64,000 nucleotides of DNA from Arthrobacter sp. StoSoilB5 (GTDB taxonomy: Bacteria > Actinomycetota > Actinomycetes > Actinomycetales > Micrococcaceae). The translations under genes and the position numbers were made by a program. Location of the stretch: assembly GCF_019977235.1 (NCBI RefSeq), contig NZ_AP024646.1, forward strand, positions 2,480,001 to 2,544,000. Reading direction: 5' to 3'. Under the pieces are notes generated by a model. It was not told the DNA's origin. It saw nothing but the letters and a program-made list of their open reading frames with translations, and did not search any database. Positions 62,323-64,000 of this stretch are shown here, piece after piece (the stretch's first letter is position 1; each line of letters begins with the position of its first letter).

Positions 62323-63332
62323 GCCGTAGCCCCGCTCGGTGTGTTAGGGCGCCCGAGGGCGCGGTCGACGCCGTCTAGGATTCTGTCCAGGTCAGGCAGA
62401 TGGTGTGATTCGAGTTTGGAAGCCGGGTAGGGGATGTCGAAGCCGGTCACGCGGACCGGGGGCGCCTCCAGGTAGTTGAAGCAGCGTTCTGTGATGCTTG
62501 CAGCTATCTCCGCACCCAGTCCTCCCGACTGGGCGGCTTCGTGTGTGATGACGAGGCGGCCCGTCTTGCACACTGAGGCCTCGACCCGCTCATAATCGAT
62601 GGGTGCCAGTGAGCAGAGATCAATGACTTCCACGGAAGTCCCTTCATCGCCGGCTGCAATCGCCGCCTGCAAGGCAGTAGTGACCAGCGGCCCGTACGTA
62701 ACGAGCGTTACGTCGGACCCCTGAGTGAGTACACGGGCCCGCTCCATGGGGGTGGCCTGTTGAAGATTCATGGATTGATCCACCTCACCCTTGGTGTGGT
62801 AGCGGCGCTTGGGTTCGAAGAAGAGAACCGGGTCATCGGAGGCAATCGCTTGGCGGATAACCGTGTGCGCATCCTGCGGGTTGGATACGGTAACGACCCG
62901 CAGACCGGAAGTATGGGTGAAATAAGCCTCAGGGGACTCAGAGTGGTGTTCCGGGGAGCCAATGCCTCCGCCAAACGGTACGCGGATGGTTATCGGCATC
63001 TTGACCTTACCCTGCGTCCGGTAGTGCAGCTTGGCGACCTGGCAGACGATCTGGTCAAAGGCCGGGTAAATGAAGCCATCGAACTGGATCTCTACAACCG
63101 GACGGTACCCGCGGTAGGCCAGACCCACGGCCGTGCCCATAATGGCCGCCTCAGCAAGCGGTGTGTCGATGACGCGCGAGGGGCCGAAGTCCTTCTGGAG
63201 GCCGTCGGTGATCCGGAAAACGCCGCCAAGCTTGCCTATGTCCTCACCCATGAGGAGGACTTTGGGGTCTTCCTCCATTGCTTTGCGTAGGCCGGTGTTG
63301 ATTGCGCGCCCAAACGTCATTGTCTCGATCAT
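62319..63332 (-). CDS. 2-oxoisovalerate dehydrogenase E1 component, beta subunit
   Basis: 337 residues. MTFGRAINTGLRKAMEEDPKVLLMGEDIGKLGGVFRIT is the usual N-terminus. DTPLAEAAIMGTAVGLAYRGYRPVVEIQFDGFIYPAFDQIVCQVAK, GGGIGSPEHHSESPEAYFTHTSGLRVV and GPLVTTALQAA are the TPP-binding and subunit-contact regions, and the C-terminal transketolase_C domain follows (EVIDLCSLAPIDYERVEASVCKTGRLVITHEA). With E1-alpha it decarboxylates the 2-oxo acids of Val, Leu and Ile. Overlaps E2 and E1-alpha by four bases on each side. Confidence 0.95.
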   Translation of the reverse strand: MIETMTFGRAINTGLRKAMEEDPKVLLMGEDIGKLGGVFRITDGLQKDFGPSRVIDTPLAEAAIMGTAVGLAYRGYRPVVEIQFDGFIYPAFDQIVCQVAKLHYRTQGKVKMPITIRVPFGGGIGSPEHHSESPEAYFTHTSGLRVVTVSNPQDAHTVIRQAIASDDPVLFFEPKRRYHTKGEVDQSMNLQQATPMERARVLTQGSDVTLVTYGPLVTTALQAAIAAGDEGTSVEVIDLCSLAPIDYERVEASVCKTGRLVITHEAAQSGGLGAEIAASITERCFNYLEAPPVRVTGFDIPYPASKLESHHLPDLDRILDGVDRALGRPNTPSGATA

Positions 63333-64000
63333 TGCGCAACTTCCTCGGCGGCCTCAAAGGAGGCAAGATAACTGGCGTACTGGTCCCTTTGCCGGTCCAG
63401 CATGGAGTTTGGCGAACTGTAGACGTTGGAGAAGACATCCATAGGCTCCGGTTCGACCATGGAGATGCAGCCTGAGCGCATCTCTGCAGCCACTCTGTCC
63501 GCTGTTGCCTGTACTTTCGCCTGGAAGTTGTCAGTGAACTTGCCCTGGCGCGTCAGCAGGGCCTCCACACGCGAAATGGGATCCTTTTCCACCCAGTCCT
63601 GCAGTTCATTGTCATCACGGTATTTCTTGGGGTCGTCAGCGGTGGTGTGCGGCCCCATCCGGTAGGTGACAGCTTCGATGAAGGTAGGACCTCCGCCGGT
63701 GCGTGCCCGGTCCAGAGCCACCCGGGTTGCTGCAAGAACAGCGAGAACATCGTTGCCGTCAACGCGGATGCCGGGAATGCCGAAGCCCGGGGCGCGGTCC
63801 GCGATTGGGACGGACGACTGAAGGCCGACGGGTTCGGAAATGGCCCAGTGATTGTTCTGGCAGAAGAAGATGACGGGGACCTGGAAGCTGGCGGCGAACA
63901 CAAGAGACTCATTGACATCGCCCTGGCTGGTGGCGCCGTCACCAAAATAGGTGACGGCAACCGAACTCGCGCCGTCATACTTGATTCCCATCGCATAGCC
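63329..64000 (-). CDS. 2-oxoisovalerate dehydrogenase E1 component, alpha subunit (N-terminus beyond the window)
   Basis: The frame is open to the right edge (about 223 residues visible of the usual ~380). FGDGATSQGDVNESLVFAASFQVPVIFFCQNNHWAISEP is the TPP motif GDG...N. GIPGIRVDGNDVLAVLAATRVALDRARTGGGPTFIEAVTYRMGPHTTADDPKKYR carries the phosphorylation-loop region and the His that stabilises the intermediate. The gene heads the E1-alpha/E1-beta/E2 operon. An internal ATG at 63991 is not the true start. Confidence 0.93.
   Translation of the reverse strand, partial: GYAMGIKYDGASSVAVTYFGDGATSQGDVNESLVFAASFQVPVIFFCQNNHWAISEPVGLQSSVPIADRAPGFGIPGIRVDGNDVLAVLAATRVALDRARTGGGPTFIEAVTYRMGPHTTADDPKKYRDDNELQDWVEKDPISRVEALLTRQGKFTDNFQAKVQATADRVAAEMRSGCISMVEPEPMDVFSNVYSSPNSMLDRQRDQYASYLASFEAAEEVAQ

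Overview
The window looks like chromosomal DNA of a high-GC Gram-positive actinobacterium, most likely Micrococcaceae (Arthrobacter / Paenarthrobacter / Pseudarthrobacter). This is inferred from protein style, GC-rich third positions, the mix of catabolic operons and regulators (LacI, PucR, IclR, AsnC, LysR), and actinobacterial DUF4192 and Doc modules. No rRNA gene, intact tRNA gene or CRISPR array is visible.

Left part, 1-27.4 kb: intact catabolic modules separated by decayed genes. The intact blocks are: (a) a LacI-controlled operon of a small membrane protein, a sodium/solute symporter and an amidohydrolase that runs off the left edge, with a perfect 20-bp palindrome in the divergent promoter; (b) a one-carbon block of purU, a dimethylglycine/sarcosine dehydrogenase-type flavoprotein and folD; (c) a PucR regulator; (d) a glycogen-debranching-type glucosidase. 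Between them lie a broken serine recombinase, a LysR gene with compensating indels, an IS110 transposase remnant fused to the 5' end of an APC permease, a broken SDR, two broken aldehyde dehydrogenases, and fragments of an alpha/beta hydrolase, an epimerase, a GH3 glucosidase (catalytic Asp deleted), a GH78 rhamnosidase and a LacI repressor.

Middle part, 27.4-57.8 kb: a segment bounded by two direct repeats that carry the 3' end of a tRNA (T-loop to discriminator) plus its terminator hairpin. I see no frameshifts in its main genes, unlike the left part. It contains (i) an operon divergent from a LysR gene: hydroxyacid dehydrogenase, aldehyde dehydrogenase, MHS transporter, a D-glutamate-cyclase-like (DUF4392) protein, a SelA-like PLP enzyme, a second DUF4392 protein, a large NAD-glutamate dehydrogenase and a GNAT-AAA+ fusion. 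This is the best candidate here for an undescribed system, possibly catabolism of a D-amino acid or lactam to 2-oxoglutarate. It also holds (ii) a truncated peptide ABC transporter operon next to a two-domain AsnC regulator; (iii) an IclR-associated hydroxy-acid catabolic cluster (TPP enzyme, 2-hydroxycarboxylate transporter, HMG-CoA-lyase-like enzyme, CoA transferase, tartrate/isopropylmalate-type dehydrogenase, D-2-hydroxyacid dehydrogenase) with two matching palindromes in its divergent promoter; and (iv) accessory genes at the right end: DUF4192, DUF5677 and an RHH/Doc toxin-antitoxin pair.

Right part, 57.8-64 kb: about 1.2 kb of repeat-like noncoding DNA, then an AsnC regulator, a truncated acyl-CoA carboxylase beta subunit and a branched-chain 2-oxoacid dehydrogenase operon (E2, E1-beta, E1-alpha, the last cut by the window edge).
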